64,000 bases of DNA. Origin: Parelaphostrongylus tenuis (lineage: Eukaryota; Nematoda; Chromadorea; Rhabditida; Metastrongylidae). A model generated the notes under the pieces. The model searched no databases. It worked only from the letters and a program-made list of their open reading frames with translations, and was not told the origin of the DNA. The DNA lies in the NCBI GenBank assembly GCA_019055375.1, contig JAHQIW010000662.1:515420-579419 (forward strand), read 5' to 3'. Position numbers and translations under genes: made by a program. Below are positions 12,101-24,100 of this stretch, piece after piece; position 1 is the stretch's first letter, and each line of letters opens with the position of its first letter.

Positions 12101-15100
12101 GAAATCATTTCCACCATTTTTCGTTTGGTACAATAACTTTGTGTTTAGCACGTCTTGGATAAGTTGGAAAAATGTCCTGAGAAAATGCTTCTAAGTTTTT
12201 TGGGTGTCGGCCACTTTTTGTGTTCTTGGGCTCATTTGAAAGCCCGTCTTCTCCCGCGTTGATTGGCATATAATCTATCTACTTATTTCAGGATGGAGTT
12301 AACAAACGAGCAAATTAGGTTGTTAATGATGCACGAATGGCTGTTGGATTCAAATGCAACAGTGGCAAATGAACGCATGAATCTGGCTTGGGGCGAAGAC
12401 ACAGTTGGCAAAAGCACGGTGCTTAGTAGTAAAGTAAAAGTAGTGAAAGTAAAAAAGAAGTAAAGACTAAAGTTTGACTATCAGTTTTGTTTCAATATAC
12501 CCAAATAATGCAGAGCGGTGTGCAAAAATATCTGCGTGAGCCGGGATTTGAACTCAGATCTCACTCTTTCCGGGATCGTGTGCTGAGCCGTTGCACCACC
12601 GACGCTCACTTTGCATACCGCTCTTTCCACGCTGCAATGCGTTGGCGGACCGCAAAAGGCGGTCAAATAAAAATGATTTCTGATTGACCATTAGCTTTGC
12701 CCTTGTTGCGGTGTAATAGGTGCATAAATAAATATTTTACAAGCATTTTCTCAAAACTTTTTCCCCAATCTATTGAAACATTTTCCAGCCCTTCATACCG
12801 TTTTGAGCCCTTATTCCATTTTGTTTACCGATCAATAGAATGACGAGCTCAAAAAGTCAGGTCACTGGGTTCTACTTAGTATCTTCTGATTATTGATCAC
12901 CGAATAAATACTTATTTCAATGCGACACCGTGATATATCAACTGTTCGGTGTTAACTTGTGCGTTTGAGTACTACTCACCTTTGCTTGGACAGCATCCTC
13001 GGACGAGACCGTCAAAATGGCATTCATAATTAGCCGGACAGTTTGCATTCTTACCATGTCCATCGCCACAATGTTGAAATTTGCCAGTGTGGTCCGTATA
13101 GGCTCTTCCCTGAGGGCACCTTGGCTCCGCTAAATGATAATTTACGTTGTGCAGTTTACTTATCTTCGAACAAAATACTTTAAGCTATTTTAGTGTTTTT
13201 TTCGAGCAGCATTCTTAAAGTGTACCTGAACACGGATAATCAAAGAAGCTTTATAACAGATATGGTTTGAATAGCTGTATCGATGTTATATCAGTAGTTC
13301 GAGCGCTTCTACAGAAAAAGATACGGAATAAGTCGAAGAATAGAGAACCCTGAATACTTATGATAAAGTGAACATACCATTGATGTTTGCGCAATAACTC
13401 TGACACTCATTTAGGCTGTCGAAGCGATTGTTGTTACCCTGGCATCCAGTGTAGAAGAAGCTTTCACAAGTTCGCGTTTCTGCATTGTACCTACAAATGT
13501 TTGATATGAAAGTCTCAGCGCTGTTCATCTGGTCTACGTAGTATTTCTTCTAGTAGTTCTCTTACAGTTTCGATATGTTCAGTTCTATGAATCTGTCTAC
13601 TACGCACGCATATCAGTACACGTCTGTTACAGTAATATAAAACTGTGCAAATCACAAAGTTCACTTCTCACCGCTTATTTAGAGAAGGTATCAATGTTTA
13701 GTCGTAATCATGCCAAGTGTATTACCTTACCGCATTAGGTAACTAGATGCTCACCAAAACTGTCTAATGGATTGTTTGCAGTCGCCAATACGAAGTGGTT
13801 CAGTGCATAGAGTTTCTAAATACACGATTAGCTGTGATATGTTACAAAAAATTGTGTTTCCAACTAGAAATCATCTTTTTATTCAATTGCTTTTAGCTTG
13901 GTATAATGTTACAAATATATATTCATTAATGTTCAGTGATCTGCAAAACTTTGAAAATCGGGTAGGATTCAAACCGCACTTCGCTCTATCTATAGGTGCG
14001 CTCTCTAGCCTGTTGCACTACTGACGCCTACTTTGTCACCGCTCCTTCTTCACAGCGCATATGTCTGCCAGCAACTAACCGTCAACGTTTGGCTTGCCTA
14101 TTGTCATCGAACCCAGTCATACTGACAAATATTAGGAAAATATATTTATCAGATGTAAACGATCTTCCTTCAACACTCTTCATTGGTTCTTTTATCCGGT
14201 GATGCTCGTCCAACATTCAATTAAATGCTACTCTTATCCATTTCACTAAATTCTAAGTGATTTTTTCTTCTAATTCTATAATTCTACAATAATTTCAAGT
14301 CTAGTCCTAAAGTCTACGTCTATATTTTATTAGGTATTCTGATAAATTTTGGCGGTAAATCAATCAACACCAAATTTATCAACCAGAAATAAATAAAGTT
14401 GCTTGACAACACTATTCAAAGTATGAGCAAGCAGCTGGAACACGTTTCTGCCATCTCTCAGGCAACAAATTAATGCCGCGCTCATAAAAAACGTCATCTT
14501 TGGATTCAGAAAAAGTTGTCAATCCTCGACGCAAATTATTGATGTCTCGGAACTCTTCTTGCTCAGGAAGTGCTGCAGCGACCGGAGGAGGCGATAGTCA
14601 AACGGCGACAAGTCAGGACTGTACGGCGTACGATCCAGCAGCTCCCAGCTCACTTCAGTCAGCCTCCTCTTTAGGAATTTGGCGACATGCAGCCTTGCGT
14701 TGTTTTGAAGCAGTATGAGATCGCGGCGACATCGATGTGACAGTGCCCGATTTCAGCGATGTAGGTGCTTGACGTTGAGCGTCCGTTGTTGACAGTGTGC
14801 TGCGTTGTAGTTGTTACTGTTGGTGTTGTTAAGCATTTTTAATCACTTTTGGTTGAAAAATGTAGTGTTTATTGCTCTAGTGCAAAACTTACAAGAAGAT
14901 CTAATACATAACGTTTCCGGAGCATAACGAGACCACTCATGGGCAAAAATTGCGAAGAAATTTATAAAAGGCTCACGTGGCGTAGGACAACACACTCCAT
15001 ATTCTATCGTGCACCTGTGTGTAGATGGACAATCACCATCTCGTTTACAACGTTGTGTGACACTGTGCCCAATAGTGAGAGGACTTCCATGAGTACATTG

Positions 15101-18100
15101 CACTAAAAAGACAAATTACGAACTATGAAATTACGAAAAATCACAAGCACTGCAATACTAGAGTCGCTATACTGGAAATATAGACGTTCTGTTTGTAATT
15201 CATACACCGAAGTACAGAGAATATAGCTTCCACCTTTGATTAAGGACAAAGCTTTCAGCTTTATCTAATCATTGAGAGATTTGCCGTGAATTCGTCCAGA
15301 TGATTGAAGAAGGTCGGTTCATACAACGACATGAGTGGTTTACAGATGCATCAGATCAGTTAATTTATCATTTAGATAGGTTGCCTTGCAACCAATAGCT
15401 ACTTAGACGGCGATTATTCCTGATAAGGTTTATTCCCAAGTGGCCTTTCCGAGTGGAAACGTCGGATTCCTTCTCAGTATGAGTGGCTTTGCTAAAGGAT
15501 TGAGCTCCAGCTGTATTTCGCAGTCTGACACCCTGAAAAATCCTCTCCCAGCCACAGTGAGGCGCTAAAACATCTGAGATGACATATAAAAGGATAAAAG
15601 GATGTAGTTCTGGGACGTTGATATATTCCTAAGGGATGTGCCATACATTCAGCTCCAATTTTCTTAGCTTCGTTTTGGTACAATGTAATGCATATTTGGC
15701 TTCCACATTTTCTAACGGCGACCTACCAGTGTATGTATCGAACTAGTGCTATTTGTCCTCCCAGACAAGCCTGGTATCAATTGATTGACCCCGGAGGCAT
15801 GGACGGCTTGGTGAACCATGAGCGCGGGAGCATGTTTATGTATTTTATAGTTGAAGCGAAACAAAAAAAATTCTATTGTTTCACTTATTAAAGAATAAAA
15901 CCCACGTAAGGTTCACTTGAGAGAGACACTATTCTTTAAATCACCTCTACAAGCATATCACTTTGACATATTATTGATCCATTTTCATTGCGTTCTTCTT
16001 TCACTGTGCGGACCTCAGTACTTCTACCATTCAAATCGTTTTTTTCGTCTTCTTCTTGAACGTCGTAGGATATTGGTTGAGCACGTCTCTCTGTAATCAT
16101 GAGGATAGCCTAGCTGCGGTGTTCCATATGACGCTCGCTGTCGGCTGCCGGAGAGTGTTGGAGAGCGGGACTTAGCCCGCGCGCACCGCAATAATCAGCA
16201 CACCCACTAAGCCACAGCGCCCCAGACAAGCATATCAACGATTTGAAATCCATTCCTATAGCATTAGGTAACATACATAAGCAGTCATTTTGAAATCTGA
16301 CGTTTTTAAGCCTCTGGTTAAACTCACAACGAGAACAAAACAGTTGACAGTCGTTCTGTGTGTGAAAATTGTTGAAATTGCCGAGAAATCCATTATAGGT
16401 GAATGAATGACACTGACCATCTGTCGGGTTGTAGTAGTATCTAAACGAAACAATTGTTCTAATGATTCACTTGCAGATATACAGCAGGGTATCATGTTTT
16501 ATATTGTAACATCGTACCACCGCAAGTGGCGGCTAAAATAAAATGATTTTTAATTTCTATTGAAACCTAATATCTGTCAACATAAATGGGTTCAATGTCG
16601 ATGGCGACTACCAACGCCACACCGTTGACTGTTGGCTGTCGACAGATAACGCGTTGTAGCGTAGAAAAAGTACTGTGCAAAACGGGCGTGCATAATGCAA
16701 GGGTGCAGCGCTCGCTCCCGGAGTAAGTGAGGTCTAGGTTCGAATCTCAGATTACGCAAACGTTTTTGCACACCGCTCTACATTATTGGGTATATTTAAC
16801 ATCATAACACCGCAAGTGGCGGTTAAATAAATTGATTTCTACTTGATGATTAACATCCAATCTTTGTCAGCAAGCATTCTCAGCACGAAACGCTACCTGA
16901 TGCTGACGCCGACATCGTAATCAGCCTCTTCACCAGTGAGCTGTTTAAAACTCATTCCGGCGTCATAGGGCACATTACGGCTCGGATTTTTCACGCGTCC
17001 TCCATTTTCGCTGCAAATTACCTCTGAAAATGATGACTAAAGATGTTCTAAAATGACCCAGATGCTACAAATATTCAACGTACAATATAAACTTTCATTT
17101 ATTGCCTTCTTTCTCATGGTCGGTTACGATATGGAATATTAGGTTCAGCAAAAAGCCATAGAAAATCTTTAAAAGCTCCATTGTTTGACATCTTGTATCG
17201 TTTTTTTATTTATCATTTGGTATATATCATTCCGATTAATTAATTTGAGCTTCAAAATGCTTAATAAATAGTATGATTTGCTTGTGTTCATCCGCCATTC
17301 TTCGAGAGAAAGTTCGATAATTCTTAGAGCAGCCGATGAGATGAGTATGAAAGTGCTGACACAGTGACAAATTCTACTGTGGGCAAATTGTTTAAGCGTT
17401 TCAAAAAAGGCAGTTTTGTTCTCGAAAACATGATGCGTTGCGGCAGGTCATCTGTTTTGGGCGAAAGTGACTTGCAAGCCTCCTTGAATGCTAAGCTTCT
17501 TCGAGCACTCATGATTTGACTGAAGAGCTTTGTATTTTGCAGTGGATCATCGTCAACAAGTTGCGAGCAGATCCGGAATTTTGTAAAACGATGGCAGATA
17601 GACGTGGACAATGGTGGTCTGTACTTTGGAAAATATTATGTTGTTTCTGTTGTTAATTTGTGCATAAAAAACGAATTTCTCAAAATCTCTAAGATCATTC
17701 TGTTCAACCCTAGATACAACCACAGGGATGCTGAGATATGGGCAAAACTCGGAACCACAGTGGGCATTGAATCATCTATGAGTGAGAGAAGAGCGGATTG
17801 AGGGCCTCAACGGTGCAATGCGTGGCACGTGAGCTCGGAGAAAGGATAAGCATGGGTTTGAAACCACCTCAGGAACCAGATTTGGCAAACATATCAGCAT
17901 TCATATGATTGTACTCTTAACTTTTTACTTTTGAGCTATGACTGTGGCATTGGTTTTAACGTACATGATTTGCATTTCTATGCCTTAACTGCAATAGAAA
18001 CAAAGAAAGCACCATCTTTTTGAAAAAAATGTCTTGTAGCAAAATAAGAAGCTTTTGTTTATTTTCTTGATGGTTTTTGAGTGTGTTAGTTACTTAACTA

Positions 18101-21100
18101 TTCTTTCCGTTGCCTCTAAACTGCTTCCCAACTTTACAAAGGGACCAATAGTGCAAACCACATCAAACCCTTCAAATGTTGATTGCTGATAACCACGATA
18201 TTGGATACATGTAATAAAGAAATTCTTTTATTTAGCCGCTTTGTGGCAGTGGTGTGATGCTATGATAATAATTTGAATGATAAACTCCGAATCTTGAACG
18301 GGAATCAAACCGGCATCTCACCCTTTCCAAGAACGCGTGCGAGCCCATTGCACTAATGAGGCTCTCGGCCTACTATCATTGATGCTGCGATACAAGGCAT
18401 AGGTTAGCACGCGCCCGCAAGGAGTGAGGTGCGAGTTGATTCCCGCTCAAGGTTTTAAGTTTTGCATATCACTCAATGTTATTGGATTTGTAGCTACGAT
18501 GATTGATAGAGAATAAAAAGTAGTAGCAGAGCAGTGGTCTCGGAGATGTAGTGGTAGAAGGCGTCCACGTTTTGGGTGAAACGCGATTTCAACTCCTGCC
18601 TGGGATCAAATGTTTTGCATATCCCTCAACAATCTTCTGAAAGATTTGTCCAGAAGTAGGTACACAGTGTTTTTAGAAGCCACAACTTCCGCTTCTAGCA
18701 GATAAAAGCTACCAAAGAAAGAGTGCTGGGAAAATTGGAAAGAGTCACTGCCGAACTTGTTCGACTAGCTCGTTTATTTTGAACGCTTAGGAGAAATTTT
18801 TTAAGAACGCCCATTTACTCTGCTGTCAAAAATCTGATTTCAATTCGTCAACTAACAATAATTAATGCTTCTCTACTTGGATTTTTGGATGGCCCGCCTT
18901 CCCCAATAGTACGAGCCCCAGACTAGTTTCGATTTGATTATTTTTCGCGTAGTTGCCAATTTAAAGTGGTGGTTATTTTCGATCATGGTGATGTACACAA
19001 GACTCTAGTCATAATCCTTAAGTCGTTACCATCTATGGATGGAGATAGTTGACGCAAGCCACAAACATGCTCGCTCGCCGTGTGAGCTGACGCTTTAAAA
19101 ACTCTCGTATTCTTGTGAAGTCACTTCAGCGTTCTTTCAATCTATCCTTCACCTATTCTTTTTTCCATATGACCGGCTTATTTGTTATTAGTGTCTACTC
19201 TTCCAAATCCTGAAGGTAAAAGAGGCATAGAAGATCTCAGCTGCGCAAGGGCCAGACGTTGAGAGTGTCAGTTAGAATTCGAAAGACAAGTGTTGTGTGA
19301 GTGGTGTGTAGGTTTTTAAAGTGATAAAGTATCAGCCAACGTCTCTCCTGCATGACGGAGCTATGGGAAGACTACTAAATTGAAAGGTGAGCACAAAGGC
19401 TGGGGCTCATTTTTTGTTCGATGGTTTTTTTCAGAGGCCCGAACACTCAATAAGCTTATCAATTGTGAGTTGCTAAGGTACCTTTGGGCACCTTTCTTAG
19501 CTGAAAAGACTCCACGAAGACTACACTAATCTGGGATTCCTTCTTTTTGAAGTCATGATTTTATATGGCCTGCAAGAGGTACCTGCAAACCACGGTTGGC
19601 AACTCTAAGGAAGTTGGCGGTCATAATATCGAGCATAGCTGTGCCTCCTTCTCATGCTTTCCATTTCAATTCGTCTTTCAGAGGATAGAATCCTTGGCAG
19701 CGTTCCTTAAGCGAAGATTTCAGAGTCCGAGAGGGGAGGCTGTAGAGCGGAAGAGATGCAAATAGGACTCTTTCGTAAGATGTTAAATATTATGTCGCTC
19801 TGTAGTGATGGTCCCATTTTCGCTCATCAATTGGTTACTATCAAAAATTCAGCGAAAGAAGACTAAGTTTCACAACAAAAGATTATTCGAGTTGATGTGA
19901 CTGAATATCGACGCTTATGTTGTTATGATTGCATTGAGCTTTTCCATATTAGATATCTATCATTTGTCATTAATTCTGTAGCATTGATAAATGGTCAAAT
20001 TAAAAACTTTCGATGGATCATCGGCAAGTTGTTAAAGTTGAGTATTTCACCACAATCTAAAATAAGTTTTGCTTTGAATGACAGTTGAATTTCGAAATAT
20101 CATCATCCAAGGACTGCTGAATAGTTCTGACGTTATAGTAGAGAAACGATAACGTACTTCTGCTAGGGCAACAAAGGTTCTGGCTGCCAACGTCGATGCA
20201 CTCAAATGGGTCGGGACACGGATGGCTTAGTGCGCAGCCATCATGTGGGACCTCACCAACGCTCGACCGCATTGAAACATAAGCCGGATTTCCACGTGAG
20301 CAAGCTGTAATCTGTGCTATTCATGGTATTCAATCATAAGTGATCCTTCTTTATTAATAGGTTGGGGATAAAGTTCTGAGAAAATGCTTATAACTTTGTA
20401 TGGTGTCGGCCATTTTTTTGTGTTTTTGGGCTCCTCATTTGAAAGCCCGTTGTCTCCCGCGTTGATTGGTATATAATTTATCTACTTATTTGAAGATGGA
20501 GTTAACAAGCGGGCAAATTAGGTTGCTGATGATGCACGAATGGCTGTTGGCTTTTAATGCAACGGTGGCAAGTGAACGCATCAATCTGGCTTGGGGCGAA
20601 GACAAAGTTGGAGTTGATCTTTTGCAGGAGAACTGGTAGGAAGTGCCCGAAGCTGAAGGGAGTACTTTGACTATCAGTTTTGTCTTTGTTCGGGTGTAAT
20701 AGATGCATAAATAAATGTTCTATAAACATTTCTTCAGAACTTTTTCCCAACCTATTATTATTGCACATCAAGTGAAGTAATTAGAATTTTGTCGAAAAAA
20801 TCTTTAGAATCCACGGAAAGTTTGCTTATAAATTCGGAGCCATCGTAGAAATTGCAGCGCAAAGTCCTTTGATAAGCGATATAGAAAAAACTAATAATTA
20901 GTAACAAGGCATGGGATTCGTAATGAAAGTGTTAAGGACTTATCGCACCAACCATTTGGAGTGTACATGCCTTCCTACCATTGGCTTTTCACCTTCTAAC
21001 AACAGCGTTTCGGCGCCCGCGATACTGTATTTATGGTTCTTTGAGATTAATGTATGAGCTTCTCAAGCAATTATTACAAGCTTTTCGTTTCTGAGCAGGA

Positions 21101-24100
21101 CACTAAAACGACGTTCCTAAGAAATTATTTCGCTGCGTCATTACTGATTACTGGTTACAAAATTCGATGCAGTGATCGATCATACCAGTTGTGATTCTTT
21201 GATTGTGAAAAGGTGAAAAGTGCATTTCATATCAAAAACTTTTGCAGGATTTTGTAACGAAGAAGCAATGCTCAAAAGACACTTCATTGAAAGAGCTATT
21301 CATTACACATTTTGGATATTGGAAACCTATATCTCATCTTTATATCAGCGGCGGTAGCTTTATTTACTAAAATTCTACTGTAGTGGTTTTTGATCCTACA
21401 ACATAATAATCAGTGTTGACCCTAATCGAGTGTGTTCCAGTTTTTTAGCATCCAACTCTTATGTATCTAAATGTTGAACTCGAAAAAACTACCAAAGTTA
21501 AGACTTTTGTTTCAATTTTTTGTGCGTGAAAAATAAAAACATAATAAGTGGTCTGGCGGTTCCTCAATATTTGTGAACATTAAGTAAAACTGACTGTCTC
21601 TACAAAAACTTTCGCAGTGGTGAAGGGTCTCAAAATTATTCGGACTGACATCGGTGGATGAGGGATCAAAGAGAAACTGCTGACAGGAACCGATTACACT
21701 GTTGAACCACCAGCGTGGCACAGCGCCGAGCTCGTCCGCCTCGCCCTTCTTTGGTTGCTGGCAAGTGAATGCTATAATAGGATATTGTTAGCTTCGAGTA
21801 GAAAAAAAAAGTTTGGAAATTGTGAGAAATACCAAAATAGTTAATCACGTTTATGTGAAGCAAGTAGGGTTCTATTTGGTTATGAGGAGACAAATGAAAA
21901 GCGCAATCCATTCGCTGGACAGGAGCTTTTCATAGGAGTGTTGTATCGGTGAATATTCGACAACTGAGAGTTTATACTACAGTCCCACTAAGCCAATTTT
22001 CGAAAAAGCCTTTTTTGACGTCATTACAGAAGGAGATCTCTTACGTTTCAGACGTGGATATTTTCCACCGGATAAAGCTCTTTCTTTAGATTATTAGTAA
22101 TTGTTCGATTGCGTAATCGTTTCTGATTCCAGCGATGTAGTTATATCCTGAAAAAAACCGTTTTTCTTCGACACAGCAGGTAAAATAAGCTGAATTCTCA
22201 TATGCGACCAAGGGAATGTTTGGTCAATTCACGTGCCGCTGACAATCGACAGACCTTGCACCGGTCTTTACGAAATCGCGCCAGAGCACGTGGCAACCGT
22301 ACCTAGCTGAACATGAATTGGCCGCATATGCGAATTCAACTTACTTTACGAACTGCCTTGCAGAAAAACGGTTTTCTGAGGTTATAAGCACAGCGTTGTA
22401 ATCAGTAACGATTACGCTATCGAATTATTACTAATAGTTCAAAGAAAGGACTCTGTCCTGCAAAAAATATGCATGTCTGAGACCTAGTTTTGTGTGCATT
22501 TTACAGCGGTATAAGGGGTAATTTAACGAACCAGCGACGTGGGCTGTAGCCTGAAGTCTCAGTTTTCGAATTTTTACTAACACTCCTATTAAAAACTCCT
22601 GTCCAGTGAATGAGGTCGGTTTTTCATTTGTCCTTTTTACAACCGAATAGAACCTGAGATGAACGCTTCACCTTTATCAATACATACATTTCAAAGTGTT
22701 AATTTCAAAAGTATCTTCTTTTGCGAAGATAGGATAAACAGCATGAAGTTTGGGCTCACGTCAATGACTAGATGATTCCAAGGAATACCACAGGTACACA
22801 CAATATGATAGGCGTCCCCTTTGCCACACTTCATGTACTTAGGACGAGGAACACCTAGCGTTATCGTATGGTTAGTCAAAAAATAGGAGAGTATTTGCTC
22901 TCACACCGTTCGAGCTACTTGACAAATAGCGGAAGAACAAGTACGAAAGGTTAGGAGCCTAGTTTTCTAAAGACTTTTATTACACGTTTGGTTTTTCAAG
23001 CCCTCTGTGCCAATTTCAGCATTTCTTCACTGAATTCGCCTCCTTATATCGCCCACGAAAATCTTCCAAATTTTCATATGTAGGCTTACCTGCTGCTTGG
23101 TAATTTTTTTTTCAATCTTCACTGAAGGGTAATCTAATCAATTTTCTCTGAAATCTCTAGTGAGCCGTATTAGTGCTTTTCCACTTGCACAGAATGAACA
23201 CATCTCGGACAAATGCGGTGCAAATTTCTTATTCAGAGCGACAAGCACCTTGGTGAGCACAGATGGAGTCCTACCAGCACCATGCATTTTTTCTATTAAG
23301 TAAGCATGCAGATACTAACTCTTCAGAATCAGGTGCGCTGCTTACAAATGTTCAAATGATGCGGCCGATGTACAAATGTTACATATCCCACAGAAAGTGT
23401 CAAGATATTCAATGATAAGAAACATTTATGCGGAGCTAATACTTTTTCTCTGCTTCTGGTTTGTGTATCAATTATCAAAGCTTGTTCAATGCTTTGAGCA
23501 ATTATGGAAGAGCAAAGCAGGCCGCATAGGTTTTATATCATTTCATCCATTATTTTCAAACTTTCAGCATGTCACGAAAATCAGTTCGATAAATTCTATT
23601 CAAAGTTGATAAAAGAATCCAGTAAAATCTAAACGCTTTTGGATAAGATTCGTTTACATCTTCTTTGATGCGAATAGTCAGTTAAGAAGTCATTTTCATG
23701 TCATCGATCTGAGGTATTAAAATTCGTCACGATTTTCAAATGATGTAAGCCGTGTTAAGGGCATAGAATGACTCTCGCATATTGATAGCCGTACCCCTAT
23801 TCATGCAACAAACACCAATCGGATGAGCACTCGTGTCGTATCCTTGAGTCTTCCAGAATCTGCTGTTATCAATGCAATCGTAGAGGTCCGAAACGTCTTT
23901 CGGGCTAGGGTCGTCGACCTGAAAAATAGCCGGACTCCTTTTCTGTGAAGCCGGAACAATATGTTGTCGTGCATTTAATTTTTTTTCCGCTTCCGATAAC
24001 ATCCGCAGCGATGGATACGCAAACACAGGCTGCTATTGGTCAGTAGCAGCTCTTCCGTCTACACCATAAGCAATCGGATTGATGGCGATAACCTACTGTT

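Noticed and set aside
19565..19765. Plus-strand frame at 19565-19765 as a nested gene in intron 11
   Set aside because: Short, no partner exons, no domain, and surrounded by repeat-like sequence.
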